A stretch of 64,000 bases of DNA from Actinomycetales bacterium (GCA_018969715.1 JAGWXT010000002.1:124001-188000), one strand, 5' to 3'; positions 29,494-38,817 are shown, numbered from the stretch's first letter. Notes: generated by a model not told the origin, from the letters alone. Translations and numbers: made by a program.

Positions 29494-30213
29494 ATGCCCG
29501 ATGTCCTGCTCGTGGGCTTGATCGCGAAGCGGCCCGACCTCACCGTTGAGCAGATGAACGCGCACTGGCGGGGGGTACATGGCCCTCTCGTCTGCGCGGC
29601 AACGCCACGCCTGCGCCCCAAGTACATCCAGAACCATCTGCGCGATACGCGAGTCCCGGGCTTCCCGGACTCCCACTATGACGGGTTCGCCGAGGTGTGG
29701 TTTCCCGGCTTCGACCAGATCCCCGGGCTCGAGCCCGGACCCGTCCTCACCGATGCGGAACAGCGAGCCGAGCAGGCATTCCGGGATGATGAGCGGAACT
29801 TCGCCGACCCCTCGAACTGTTCCTGCGCCTTTGTCGATGAGCACTCGATCGTCGGTGAGCGCTCGCCGTTGCCGGAGGGCGGCGCCAAGGCGCTGCTGTT
29901 CTTGACCGCGGGGGAACCATCGGCGCAGGGGAGCAGTGCGGTGCTACTCGCCGAACGCATGCCGGGTGAACTGCCCGGTGGCTGGGCGATGCTCGGAGTG
30001 GCGATCGTCGGCGCATCGGTGTCACCCGGGGTCGCCGCCATGGGCGGGGTCACGGGGCTGGATGCGGTGCTGGAAGTCGCCCTCCCTTCACGTGCGGCAT
30101 TCGATGCCTACTGGTCCGCCAACGGTGAAGGTCTCATCGCCGCACTTGCGGCCCTGCCGGCGCGTTACCGGCCCTTCTTCGGCGCACTCGTCGCCGAGGT
30201 GCCAATGCGCTGA
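29494..30213 (+). CDS. EthD-domain protein
   Basis: 239 residues. The N-terminal part (LLVGLIAKRPDLTVEQMNAHWRGVHGPLV) is a typical EthD/dimeric alpha-beta barrel start, including the HWRGVHGPL signature. The C-terminal half repeats a ferredoxin-like pattern (AVLEVALPSRAAFDAYWSANGEGLIAAL), so it is probably a fused pair of barrels. EthD proteins accompany degradative gene clusters but most have no defined activity. Starts 62 bp after the AKR and is the last gene of the second catabolic half. Confidence 0.82.
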   Translation: MPDVLLVGLIAKRPDLTVEQMNAHWRGVHGPLVCAATPRLRPKYIQNHLRDTRVPGFPDSHYDGFAEVWFPGFDQIPGLEPGPVLTDAEQRAEQAFRDDERNFADPSNCSCAFVDEHSIVGERSPLPEGGAKALLFLTAGEPSAQGSSAVLLAERMPGELPGGWAMLGVAIVGASVSPGVAAMGGVTGLDAVLEVALPSRAAFDAYWSANGEGLIAALAALPARYRPFFGALVAEVPMR

Positions 30214-30252
30214 TCACGCGAGGGCCGCCGTCATCGACTGACTGGGTGGGTC

Positions 30253-30324
30253 GCGATGGGTGGGCCGCGATGGGTGGGCTCCGGTGGCGAGGCCGCGGTG
30301 GAGAGGCCCCGGTGGAGAGGCCCC
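30253..30324. repeat. Two different 14-bp tandem duplications upstream of the cpaB-like gene
   Basis: GCGATGGGTGGG recurs at 30253 and 30267 (14-bp period), and GGTGGAGAGGCCCC is duplicated at 30297-30310 and 30311-30324. The 218-bp gap between the EthD gene and the Flp-pilus gene is otherwise GC-rich and shows no clear promoter or gene. Confidence 0.75.
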
Positions 30325-30431
30325 GGTCCACATGGGTCCCAGCGGTGCCCCATGTCGACCAGCGGTGCCGCATCCGGCGGCGAGGGTGAGGGGCCTCGAC
30401 CCCCCGGTCGGACCCACCGGAAGGACCCACC

Positions 30432-31373
30432 GTGATCGCCCTGCTGCGCCGCCCCTTCGGGCCACGCCCACCTCGTGCCACCACCGGCCCCGGTACTGAT
30501 GCAGCTCCGCCAGTGCGCGTCGGTCGACCGACGGCAGCCCGACGCATCAGCCTGCCGCGGCCTTTGCCGATACTTCTGGCGGGCGGGGTCCTGCTGATCC
30601 TCGGCGGGCTGCTTGGCGCTGCCCTGCTCGGTCAGGAGGATCCCCGTCGTCCCTACTGGGCGATGGCTACAGCACTGGGCGCGGGCGCGATCATCGCCCC
30701 CGATGACCTCACCGTCGTCCTTGCTGAGCTCCCCTCGCAGGGGGTCTACCTCAGCACGGCGGAGCCGGTCATCGGTCAGGTGCTGGCCCATCCGCAGGCG
30801 GCGGGCGAGCTGCTGACCCGGTCGAGCCTCGCCAGTGTGGGCCCCGACCGCCGCCACGTCGCGATCCCGGTGGACCTTGCCCACGCTCCTGAGGGTCTGG
30901 CCCGCGGGGACCTTGTCGATGTGTGGTTCACACCCGATCCGCTGCGCGCACCGTCGACCTTCCTGCCAGTGACTGGCCTCGAGCCTGAGGATGAGGGCCC
31001 AGACGCGATCAGTGCCGCCGCCAGCACAGCTACCGGCACCCGTGCCAACGAGGCCACCGGCACCGATGGCACCACGAGCATTCACGAGGCCACCGGCACC
31101 GATGGCACCACCGGTGCGGGTGAGTCGGGGGCAGGCCGGACGCAGCGGGTAGCCGCGCGGGTGCTCGTCGCCGGGGTCGCCGCGCGGGACTCCTTCACCG
31201 GGGACACCCGCGTGCGACTCGTCCTTGACGTGCCCGCTGCCGAGGTGGCTGTCCTGGTCGCAGCCTTGCGCGGTGGATTCCTCGACGTCGTCGTCATCCC
31301 CGGGGGTCGTCCGGGACCAGCCTCGGTCGCGGCACCCTCGACCCCCGGCGACTCCCCGGCAGGGGGTTCCTGA
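30432..31373 (+). CDS. Flp pilus assembly protein with SAF domain (CpaB/RcpC-like)
   Basis: 313 residues from GTG 30432. One TM segment (about 40-65, PLPILLAGGVLLILGGLLGAALL) precedes a SAF-type domain: ALGAGAIIAPDDLTVVLAELP, HPQAAGELLTRSSLASV, HVAIPVDLAHAPEGLARGDLVDVWF. This is the architecture of CpaB/RcpC, a periplasm-side component of tad pili. An in-frame duplication (31048-31111) inserts a Thr/Gly-rich linker before the last strands. Followed immediately by a CpaE-like ATPase, supporting a tad role. Confidence 0.8.
   Translation: MIALLRRPFGPRPPRATTGPGTDAAPPVRVGRPTAARRISLPRPLPILLAGGVLLILGGLLGAALLGQEDPRRPYWAMATALGAGAIIAPDDLTVVLAELPSQGVYLSTAEPVIGQVLAHPQAAGELLTRSSLASVGPDRRHVAIPVDLAHAPEGLARGDLVDVWFTPDPLRAPSTFLPVTGLEPEDEGPDAISAAASTATGTRANEATGTDGTTSIHEATGTDGTTGAGESGAGRTQRVAARVLVAGVAARDSFTGDTRVRLVLDVPAAEVAVLVAALRGGFLDVVVIPGGRPGPASVAAPSTPGDSPAGGS
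31048..31111. repeat. Two 28-bp in-frame direct repeats in the cpaB-like gene
   Basis: Identical 28-bp copies at 31048-31075 and 31084-31111 (36-bp period) encode E-A-T-G-T-D-G-T-T twice. They form a linker-like insert between the SAF domain and the C-terminal segment. Confidence 0.88.
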
Positions 31374-31374
31374 G

Positions 31375-32772
31375 ATGGCCTCGCGATCCGCAACTCCGCG
31401 GGCAGTGCTGGCCTGCCTGGGCGGGGTGCCGTGGCAGGCGGCCCTGCTGGCCGCGATCGCCGAGCCCGATTCCGGGCTGCACGTCGTTCGACGATGTCGT
31501 GACGCGGTTGAGCTGGTCGCCGCCGCTCGCGCCGGGGTGGCGCGCATCGCGCTGCTGGCCGATACCGACCTGCCTGTCGACCTCATTGCCGACCTCGATC
31601 AGGCTGGCATCATCCGCGTCGACGTCTCGGCTCACCTCCCCGGGCCGCAGCCTGGTGTCGAGGGTGTCGACCCGGCCGCCCTCACCCGCCTGATCGGTCA
31701 CCTTCGCGACACCGCACGTGGCGGCGACGACGGCGACGGGTGGAGCGATGCGAACCTCGCTGCCCTTCGGGCCGGGCACCCGGCACGACGACGCCCCGGC
31801 CGCGCCACCGGCGCAGCGCATGGTCACGCACCCGGTTCGGCCCCCGGTTCGGCCCCCAGCTCGGTTCCCGGGGGGCCGGCGGCGAACCCAGTGTCAGCGT
31901 CCGACAGCCGTTCTGCTGATGCAACGGCAGCCCCTGACATCGGTGGCAACGCGTTGCCGGCAACCGAAGCACCCGCTGCCTCGCCGCGCGTGATCGTCGT
32001 CTGGGGCACCCCGGGTGCTCCCGGGGTGAGCACCATCGCCCTTCATCTCGCCGATGAGGCTGCTCGTCGGGGATGCCGGTCCCTGCTCATCGATGCCGAT
32101 GTCGACGGTGGCATCCTCGGCCATCGGATGGCGCTGCTCGAGGAGTCGGCGGGCCTCTCGGCCGCCTGTGCCACCGCGGAGCAGGCCGACCTCAAGCCGA
32201 TGCACCTCGCCGACATCGTGCGCGAACTGCGTCCCGGGATCGGCCTGCTGACCGGGATCCCCCATGCCCAGCGGTGGGCGGAGTGGCGCCCATATGCGCT
32301 CACCGCGGTGTGGCAGGCCGCCCGCGCCGGCGCCGAGGTCACCGTCATCGACTGCGGACACGTCCTTCCCGATGACGATCCGCTCTACGACACCGCGCCC
32401 ACTCGATCGACCGCCTTCACAAGTGCCTGTGCTGCGGCAACCGACATCGTCATCGTCGGCAGCGCCGATCCGATCGGCATGGTGCGGCTGGTGGAGGCAC
32501 TCGCCCGACTTGACCTCGATGCCGACCTGCGCCGGACGGTGGTGCTCAACCGCTGTCGTCGCACAGCCTTCCGCGGCGTGAGTACGGCCGACCTGGTGGC
32601 CGTGCTCACGCGCACCTGTCCGGCTGCGCATGTGGTCTGGCTGCCCGAGGACCGGTGCGCGTGCGAACGGGCGATCATCCGCGGTGTGACGCTGGCGCAG
32701 GCCGCACCCCGCAGTGGCCTGCGCCGCCGGTTGCGCGGACTTACTGCGGATCTACTGGCTGGTGCTGGCTAA
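31375..32772 (+). CDS. CpaE-like ATPase of the tad locus (MinD/ParA fold)
   Basis: 465 residues from ATG 31375. The N-terminal 120 residues resemble a degenerate receiver domain. A low-complexity linker rich in Ala/Pro/Ser (including three 12-bp repeats, 31831-31866) leads to a MinD-like ATPase with deviant Walker A GTPGAPGVSTIALHLA, switch DADVDGGILGHRM and a VTVIDCG strand. CpaE-type ATPases place tad pilus machinery at the cell pole. Note S rather than the usual K-S/T in the P-loop (PGVST). Its end overlaps the convergent MFS gene by 32 bp. Confidence 0.8.
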   Translation: MASRSATPRAVLACLGGVPWQAALLAAIAEPDSGLHVVRRCRDAVELVAAARAGVARIALLADTDLPVDLIADLDQAGIIRVDVSAHLPGPQPGVEGVDPAALTRLIGHLRDTARGGDDGDGWSDANLAALRAGHPARRRPGRATGAAHGHAPGSAPGSAPSSVPGGPAANPVSASDSRSADATAAPDIGGNALPATEAPAASPRVIVVWGTPGAPGVSTIALHLADEAARRGCRSLLIDADVDGGILGHRMALLEESAGLSAACATAEQADLKPMHLADIVRELRPGIGLLTGIPHAQRWAEWRPYALTAVWQAARAGAEVTVIDCGHVLPDDDPLYDTAPTRSTAFTSACAAATDIVIVGSADPIGMVRLVEALARLDLDADLRRTVVLNRCRRTAFRGVSTADLVAVLTRTCPAAHVVWLPEDRCACERAIIRGVTLAQAAPRSGLRRRLRGLTADLLAGAG

Positions 32773-34366
32773 CGCGACCGCGGGGCAGGAAGGAGGCTGC
32801 GATCAGCCCGCAGAGGACGAATGCCGCCGCCGTCCAACTGACGAACGTTGTGGCATCGGCGAAGGCTTGACCAACCACTGCCAGCAGGGCCTGGCCGTCC
32901 GGCTGGCTTGTGAGGGTGGGGATCGCCTGCGAGGGCTGGGCGGTCACCGTTACGGCAAGTGCTGTCGGGTCGGCAACCCCCGCTGCGCGGAATCCGTCCG
33001 CCGACTCCCCGCGCAGTGTGGTGACCAGCACCGCACCGAGGACAGCCGTGCCCAAGGCGGCTCCGATCTGGCGGAAGGTTGACTGCACAGCCGAGCCCTG
33101 ACCCGACTCGGCCACGGGCACATCGGCAAGGATCACATTGGTGACCTGCGCGGTGGCGAACCCGACGCCGATGCCATAGACGAACAGCCACGGGGCAATC
33201 GCCGCCCCCGCCACCGACGGCGAGACAGTGAAGCCGATGCCGGCGATCCCGATGACCTCAAGCGCAAGGCCAGCGAGGACAACCGGCTTCGGGCCGATCC
33301 GGGCGGCGATCTGGCCGGCCAGCGGGCCGGCGATGAAGGCCCCGAGTGCCAGCGCCAGCAGGATCACGCCCGTGCCCAGCGGTGAGTAACCGCGCACCGA
33401 CTGCAGGAACAGGGGCAGTGTGAACAGCAGCCCGAACTCTCCCATGTTGATGATCAGGGCGGCGATGTTGCCGAGGGCGAATGAGCGGATGCGGAACAGT
33501 CGCAGGTCCAGCAGGGTGATCCGATCCTGCCGCAGGCGCAGTCGTTCAACCAGGACGAAGCCGACCAGTGCGACCACCGACACGATGAAGGCCACCGCAC
33601 TCGGTGAGATCGTGGTCAGCGGCCAAGGCTCACCGGCCACCGTGAACGCACGGGTCGGTTGCCACCACCCGTAGTTCTGACCCTCGATCAATGCGAAGAC
33701 CAGGGCCGCCAGCCCAAGGGTCGACAGCAGGGTGCCCGGTGCATCGAGGCCGCGGCGCGCATGAGTATCCCTCGTCTCCGGCACGAATCGGGTCATCCCC
33801 CACACGACGATCAGGCCGAGGGGGATGTTGACCAGGAACGCCCACCGCCATGAGTAGTACTCGGTCAGCCAGCCACCGATCAGTGGGCCCAGGGCAGCGG
33901 TGCCGCCGATGGTCGCCCCCCAGATACCGAAGGCAACCGCACGATCGCGGCCCCGATAGAGCGCATTCACCGTCGACAGGGAGTTCGGCAGCACCATCGC
34001 CCCTCCGATGCCCTGCAGCAGTCGCGCACCGATCAACGCCTCGCCATTGGGGGCGAGGCCAGCGAGCACGCTGGCGAGCATGAACACGAACACGCCGATG
34101 ATGAATACCCGACGACGCCCGAAGACGTCACCGGCGCGACCCGTGACGAGCAGCAGGGATGCGAACACCAGCGCGTAGATGCTGTTGACCCACTCCGCGT
34201 CGGTGGTGGTGATGCCGAGGTCGCGAATGATGGACGGGATGGCGACGTTGACGATGGTGGAGTCGACGATGATGAGGGCGAGCCCCAGTGCGACGAAGGG
34301 CATTGGGGTCCACTTGCCCCGTCCGGTGAGTACGGGCATCGCCTGCGGTTGGGGGCTGCTCATCAT
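32741..34366 (-). CDS. MFS transporter, DHA2 (14-TM) family
   Basis: 541 residues from ATG 34366 (ATG 34363 equally possible; ACGGAG upstream). The DHA2 drug:proton antiporter signature is clear: ALGLALIIVDSTIVNVAIPSI in TM1, GRAGDVFGRRRVFIIG between TM2 and 3, LLQGIGGAMVLPNSLSTVNALY, and GGTAALGPLIGGWL. About 14 hydrophobic segments. Likely exports drugs or metabolites. It interrupts the tad genes and is divergent from the WS/DGAT operon. Confidence 0.92.
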   Translation of the reverse strand: MMSSPQPQAMPVLTGRGKWTPMPFVALGLALIIVDSTIVNVAIPSIIRDLGITTTDAEWVNSIYALVFASLLLVTGRAGDVFGRRRVFIIGVFVFMLASVLAGLAPNGEALIGARLLQGIGGAMVLPNSLSTVNALYRGRDRAVAFGIWGATIGGTAALGPLIGGWLTEYYSWRWAFLVNIPLGLIVVWGMTRFVPETRDTHARRGLDAPGTLLSTLGLAALVFALIEGQNYGWWQPTRAFTVAGEPWPLTTISPSAVAFIVSVVALVGFVLVERLRLRQDRITLLDLRLFRIRSFALGNIAALIINMGEFGLLFTLPLFLQSVRGYSPLGTGVILLALALGAFIAGPLAGQIAARIGPKPVVLAGLALEVIGIAGIGFTVSPSVAGAAIAPWLFVYGIGVGFATAQVTNVILADVPVAESGQGSAVQSTFRQIGAALGTAVLGAVLVTTLRGESADGFRAAGVADPTALAVTVTAQPSQAIPTLTSQPDGQALLAVVGQAFADATTFVSWTAAAFVLCGLIAASFLPRGRVSQHQPVDPQ

Positions 34367-34525
34367 CGCTCCGTTTCCCTGGTGCCGGCGGCGGGCCGGG
34401 GTGCCCGCGACCGGCACCCCCCACGCTAGACCTCACTGCCGTGGCCGGATCGACAGCCGCCCCGGTCGCGCGGCCGGCCGTGCGGTGCTTGGCATGATGG
34501 ATCCCGCACTCAGGGAGGTGAGGCA

Positions 34526-35929
34526 GTGGCGCGACTGACCGCGGTGGATGCCTCCTTCCTTGATCTTGAGACCCCCCTGCTGCCGATGCACGCCGGCGAG
34601 GTGGCGGTCTTCGAGGCCGGTCGCCGGGGCATCGACCCCGACCGGATCACCGCCCTCATCGGCGAGCGCATCGCGCTGGTGCCGCGCTACCGCCAACGGG
34701 TGCAGCCGGTTCCGTGGGGACTTGCCGAGCCGGTCTGGGTTGATGACCGCGATTTCGACCTGGCAACGCACGTGCGGCGGGTGTCCCTGCCCGAGCCAGG
34801 TGGCCAGGAGCAGTTCGCCGAGCTCGTCGCCCGACTGATGAGTCGCCCCCTTGACCGTTCGCACCCACTGTGGGAGGTCTACCTCGTCGAAGGTCTTGCG
34901 GAGGGGCGCTTCGCCATCGTCTCCAAGACCCATCACGCCCTCGTTGACGGGGTGAGTGCATTGGATCTGCTGCAGGTGCTGCTGGAGCCGACCGTTGAGC
35001 CCGCGGCGGTCGCCACTCCCCGCTGGCAGGCGGCCCGGTCACCGGACCCCGCTGAACTGCTCATCGGTGCGTTGGCCGACCTTGCCCGCGATCCCCGGGC
35101 GGCTGCCCGCACGGCACGGGGTGCCGCGGCGACCGCCGCCAACCTCGCCCTCGGGGCCGCCCGGACCGGTGCCCGCGTCGGAGGGACGGTTGCGGGGGTC
35201 CTGCGGACGGCGCAGCGAACACCGTTCAATGTCGAGGTGACCGGGCAGCGGCGCTACGCCATGGTCGACACCGATCTTCAGACCTATCGGGCGATCCGTC
35301 GCGCACGAGACTGCACGGTGAACGATGTCGTCCTCGCCGTCGTGACCGGTGCCCTGCGGCGCTGGCTGCTCTCCCGCGGCAGCCCCGTGACGAGCGGAAC
35401 CGTCGTGCGCGCGGTGATCCCGGTGCGGGTGACCGATCCAGAGCAGCCGGCGGTGGATCGTGGTGACGTCGCGTACACCCTTCTCGACCTGCCGGTGGGG
35501 GAGCCCATGCCCCTGCTGCGCCTCACCCGGATTGCCTTCGAGCTGGTCCAGCAGCGGACCGGTCAGCCGATGGTCGGTGCGCAGGCGATGGTGTCGCTCA
35601 CCGGATTCGGCCCGCCCACCCTGCATCGGATGGGTGCCCGCGTGGCGGCAACCCTGCGGCGACGCGGTTCGCACGTCACGATCGTCAACGTTCCCGGTCC
35701 CCAGCACCGGCTCTATGCGGCCGGGGCGGCGATGATCCGCACGTACCCGGTCGTCCCACTCGCCGCCGGGCAGGCGCTGAGCATTGGGGCCACCAGCTAC
35801 GACGGACGGGTGTGCTTCGGCCTGAACGCCGATCGCTCGGCCGTCGCCGATCTCAGCCTGCTGCGGTCGGCCCTGTTGGAGTCACTGGCGGAACTGGCCA
35901 CCCTCGCCGACCGTCCGATCCGCCGATGA
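34526..35929 (+). CDS. Wax ester synthase/diacylglycerol acyltransferase (WS/DGAT)
   Basis: 467 residues from GTG 34526, with AGGGAGGTGAGG upstream. The acyltransferase active site is HHALVDG (HHxxxDG) near residue 137. Other family marks are LTAVDASFLDLETP at the N-terminus, PLWEVYLVEGL, NDVVLAVVTGALRRWL, and NVPGPQHRLYAAGA. It esterifies acyl-CoA to diacylglycerol or fatty alcohol for storage lipid. The stop overlaps the next gene, a patatin-like lipase (ATGA), so synthesis and hydrolysis of neutral lipids are encoded together. Confidence 0.93.
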   Translation: MARLTAVDASFLDLETPLLPMHAGEVAVFEAGRRGIDPDRITALIGERIALVPRYRQRVQPVPWGLAEPVWVDDRDFDLATHVRRVSLPEPGGQEQFAELVARLMSRPLDRSHPLWEVYLVEGLAEGRFAIVSKTHHALVDGVSALDLLQVLLEPTVEPAAVATPRWQAARSPDPAELLIGALADLARDPRAAARTARGAAATAANLALGAARTGARVGGTVAGVLRTAQRTPFNVEVTGQRRYAMVDTDLQTYRAIRRARDCTVNDVVLAVVTGALRRWLLSRGSPVTSGTVVRAVIPVRVTDPEQPAVDRGDVAYTLLDLPVGEPMPLLRLTRIAFELVQQRTGQPMVGAQAMVSLTGFGPPTLHRMGARVAATLRRRGSHVTIVNVPGPQHRLYAAGAAMIRTYPVVPLAAGQALSIGATSYDGRVCFGLNADRSAVADLSLLRSALLESLAELATLADRPIRR

Positions 35930-37026
35930 CCGGCCGGTCCGACCCGTCCGACCCGCCGATGTCCACACCGGCGGCCCCCCGTCGAGGGCTGGTCCTCGGC
36001 GGTGGCGGGGTCCTCGGCGGTGCCTGGCTGACGGGTGCGCTGCACGCGATTGAGAGCCAGTGGCAGTGGGATCTGCAGGCCATCACAACGGTTCTGGGCA
36101 CCTCGGCGGGCTCCGTGGTCGGTGCGCTGATTGCGGGCGGGGCCAGTGCCGAGGACATGGTTGCCCACCAGCATGGGCGCCGCTGGGCCGCCGGTGCGCT
36201 CCGTGAGATCGCGTGGGACTACGAGACCGCGGTCGGCGGGCAACTGCCGCCGCGGCCGCACCTGCTGGGTCCTTCATCGCCGCGACTGCTCGCCGATGCC
36301 GTACGCCGCCTGCCGTTCGCACCCGCGGTGGAACGGCGGCTGCCGTCCGCAGTCGAGCGGCGCCTGCCCGACCCGATCGACCACCCCCTCACACGCGGTG
36401 CGGTGATCGCCGGACTGATACCGGCAGGGCGCGGCTCACTGGCGGCGCTGCGGGATCTCGGCGACCGGCTGCAGCGGGGCAGCACCAGCCCGGTTCGCCT
36501 CCGGGTGACCGCGATGAACCTCGACAGCGGCGCGCTGACCGTCTTCGGCGCCCCCGGGGCGCCTGTGGCTGGCTGGGGTGATGCCCTTGCCGCATCCTGT
36601 GCGATCCCGGGCTGGTTCGCACCCGTGCGCATTCACGGGGTGCGCTACGTCGACGGCGGAGCGGTGTCGACGACGAACGCCGACCAGCTGATCGGCTGTG
36701 ACCTCACGGAGGCGGTTGTCATCGTTCCCTCCGGGACGACGGTGCGGCACCCTCCCACCGGGGTGCGGGAGCGGGTGTCCTGGCGATGGCGCACTCGGAT
36801 CACGGTGCGTGCCCGTGCGGAGGCGGCCCGACTCGCAGCCGATGGCGTTGCGGTGACCCTGCTCATCCCCGGTGAGGAGGATCTTGAGGTGCTCGGCCGC
36901 AACTCCATGGCGGCGGGTCGTCGTCTCGCGGTCATGCACACCGCAATGCGCACGGTCCGAGGCAGTCTGACCGCCGGCGGATCACCGCTGATGCGCGGTG
37001 TGCCGGTTGACGGGAGGCGATCATGA
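35926..37026 (+). CDS. Patatin-like phospholipase
   Basis: 366 residues from ATG 35926. Oxyanion loop GLVLGGGGVLGGAWLTG, nucleophile motif GTSAGS (GxSxG) and the dyad aspartate in YVDGGA are all visible, so it should be an active serine lipase of the patatin fold. ATGA overlaps bind it to the WS/DGAT gene upstream and the PPOX gene downstream. Likely acts on membrane lipid or stored acylglycerol. Confidence 0.92.
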   Translation: MTGRSDPSDPPMSTPAAPRRGLVLGGGGVLGGAWLTGALHAIESQWQWDLQAITTVLGTSAGSVVGALIAGGASAEDMVAHQHGRRWAAGALREIAWDYETAVGGQLPPRPHLLGPSSPRLLADAVRRLPFAPAVERRLPSAVERRLPDPIDHPLTRGAVIAGLIPAGRGSLAALRDLGDRLQRGSTSPVRLRVTAMNLDSGALTVFGAPGAPVAGWGDALAASCAIPGWFAPVRIHGVRYVDGGAVSTTNADQLIGCDLTEAVVIVPSGTTVRHPPTGVRERVSWRWRTRITVRARAEAARLAADGVAVTLLIPGEEDLEVLGRNSMAAGRRLAVMHTAMRTVRGSLTAGGSPLMRGVPVDGRRS

Positions 37027-37394
37027 ACGATGGGTCAGGTAACGGTCAGCCCCCGCTGGGGGAGCCGCGATACCTGCTGCTCACGACATTCCGCCGTGAT
37101 GGCACCGCGGTGGGAACGCCGGTGTGGTGCGTCCGTGACGGCAACGCCCTGCGGGTCACGACGCAGGGCTCCTCGGGCAAGGTTCGGCGCATCCACAACA
37201 ACCCGCATGTCACCGTCGCACCCTGCGACATGCGCGGTCGTCCGAAGGGTGAGTCGCGCCCGGCGATCGCCGAGATCGACGATGCCGAGCGCTCGGTTGA
37301 GACCGCCCGGCTCATCGCACGCCGCTATGGGCTGCTCGGCTGGTTCATGCTGCGCAAGGCCGACCCGGATCGCGTGGGTATCACCATTCGCTGA
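37023..37394 (+). CDS. PPOX-class F420-dependent oxidoreductase-like protein
   Basis: 123 residues, flavin-reductase-like split barrel. YLLLTTFRRDGTAVGTPVWCVRDGNALRVTTQGSSGKVRRIHNNPHVTVAPCDMRG matches small F420/FMN-binding PPOX-type proteins of actinobacteria (Rv2061c-like), in which the S-x-K-x-R-R-I-x-x-N-P motif contacts the cofactor phosphate. The substrate is unknown. It ends the three-gene lipid operon. Confidence 0.85.
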   Translation: MNDGSGNGQPPLGEPRYLLLTTFRRDGTAVGTPVWCVRDGNALRVTTQGSSGKVRRIHNNPHVTVAPCDMRGRPKGESRPAIAEIDDAERSVETARLIARRYGLLGWFMLRKADPDRVGITIR

Positions 37395-37407
37395 CCCACT
37401 GCGCGGG

Positions 37408-37959
37408 TCAGCCGGCGCGCACCAGCCGGCCGTAATGCACTGTGTCAGCGGTGTCGACGATCCGATAGGGGGTGAGGGTGACCTCGAGGGAGCCGTCACC
37501 TTGACCGAACCCCAGGACCGTCAGCGTCTCCGAGCGACCGGCGACAGTGCCATCGCTCATGACCGCGACCTGCACCCGCTCGGTCACCCCCCAGTCACCC
37601 TTCGGGCTGCGAGTCTGGCAGGCCTGCTCACGCCCGGCACATGGACGCAGGCTGAGCGCACCGCGTGCCGATGCCCCTTTCCGCGCCGACCAGACGATGC
37701 GCGCCTGCGTCGTCGTCCATTCACCATCGACCCAGCCGGCGACGCTGCCGACCCAGGTGCCCTTGAGGTCGGCCACGCTGAGGTAGTCCGGCGACAGGGC
37801 CGCCTCGGCAGGTGCAGCCAGTCCGGCCGCGAGCACAGCAGCCACCACCGGGGTTGCGAGGCGTGCCCACCGAGGACGCGCCGGACCGGCGGTCGGGGTC
37901 GCGGTGACGGGGGTGACGTCGGAGGAGCCGTGGCCGGCCCGATTGAGGCTGTCGGTCAT
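37408..37959 (-). CDS. Secreted or membrane-anchored beta-rich protein, function unknown
   Basis: 183 residues. A long basic N-terminus precedes a hydrophobic segment with a probable cleavage site (LATPVVAAVLAAGLAAPAEAA, about residues 34-54). The mature part is beta-rich with repeated W/G motifs (DLKGTWVGSVAGWVDGEWTT), like lipocalin-type or other small barrels, and two cysteines (C104 and C110 region) that may form a disulfide. It converges with the PPOX gene. No family identified. Confidence 0.65.
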   Translation of the reverse strand: MTDSLNRAGHGSSDVTPVTATPTAGPARPRWARLATPVVAAVLAAGLAAPAEAALSPDYLSVADLKGTWVGSVAGWVDGEWTTTQARIVWSARKGASARGALSLRPCAGREQACQTRSPKGDWGVTERVQVAVMSDGTVAGRSETLTVLGFGQGDGSLEVTLTPYRIVDTADTVHYGRLVRAG

Positions 37960-38085
37960 GCATGATGACTACCACACGGCCATGAGGCCGGCCGAGGTCG
38001 GGGGATGCTGGGTCGTCGAACCCTGATCCGGGGGCGCACCTGATACCCACCGCGTGCCCGGGTCAGCTGCACCTACGCTGATTGG

Positions 38086-38817
38086 GTGCGCCGTCCGACG
38101 CTGCTGTGGGACGTCGATGGCACCCTGATCGAGCACGCACCGGCGGTCCGGGACCGGCACGCCCATGCCGTGGACCGAGCCCTCAGCCGTCACTCACCCG
38201 TGCGGCCGGCGAGTGGGCCTCGCGGCCTGCCGGGTGAGCCTCGCGGCCTGCCGGTTGCGACCCTGGGCAAGACCGATCGACAGATCATCATCGAGATCCT
38301 GGCCGGCAATGGCCAGCGCGATGCCGGTGGTGACTCGTCCCTGATCGACGCGGCACTGGCCCATCTCGATGAGGTCACCATCGAGGATCTCGCCGTCGCC
38401 CCGGCGTCGGCACTGCCCGGCGTCGCCGATGCGCTGCGGCTGCTGGGGGCTGCCGGTGCCCGAAACCTGCTGCTGACCGGCAATACCCCTCGGCGTGCCG
38501 AGGTGAAGGTCCGCACGGCGGGCCTCGCCGATCACTTCGACCTTGGATCAGGCTTCTACGGGCACCACCACGCCACGCGGATGGAGCTGGTCGTGCAGGC
38601 GGCGGCCACCCTCGATCCCGCCGCACTGGCGAGCACCGTCATCATCGGTGACACACCACTGGACATCACCGCCGCCCGTGGCGGCGGCGTGAAGGTGATC
38701 GCCGTGGCCACCGGCGCAGTGAGCATCGATGAGCTCGCAGCGCACGCACCTGATGCGCTGGTGGCGTACATCGAGCCCGCGGAGTTCATCGCGGCGATCG
38801 ACCGTCTCCTGTCATAG
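38086..38817 (+). CDS. HAD-family hydrolase
   Basis: 243 residues from GTG 38086. HAD motifs: DxD as LLWDVDGTLIEH, motif II in LLLTGNTPRR, motif III K (AEVKVRTAG) and motif IV VIIGDTPLDITAARGGG, so a phosphatase of the phosphoglycolate phosphatase type. The cap region contains an in-frame 16-bp duplication (38218-38233 and 38239-38254, encoding P-R-G-L-P twice). Substrate unknown. Confidence 0.88.
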   Translation: MRRPTLLWDVDGTLIEHAPAVRDRHAHAVDRALSRHSPVRPASGPRGLPGEPRGLPVATLGKTDRQIIIEILAGNGQRDAGGDSSLIDAALAHLDEVTIEDLAVAPASALPGVADALRLLGAAGARNLLLTGNTPRRAEVKVRTAGLADHFDLGSGFYGHHHATRMELVVQAAATLDPAALASTVIIGDTPLDITAARGGGVKVIAVATGAVSIDELAAHAPDALVAYIEPAEFIAAIDRLLS

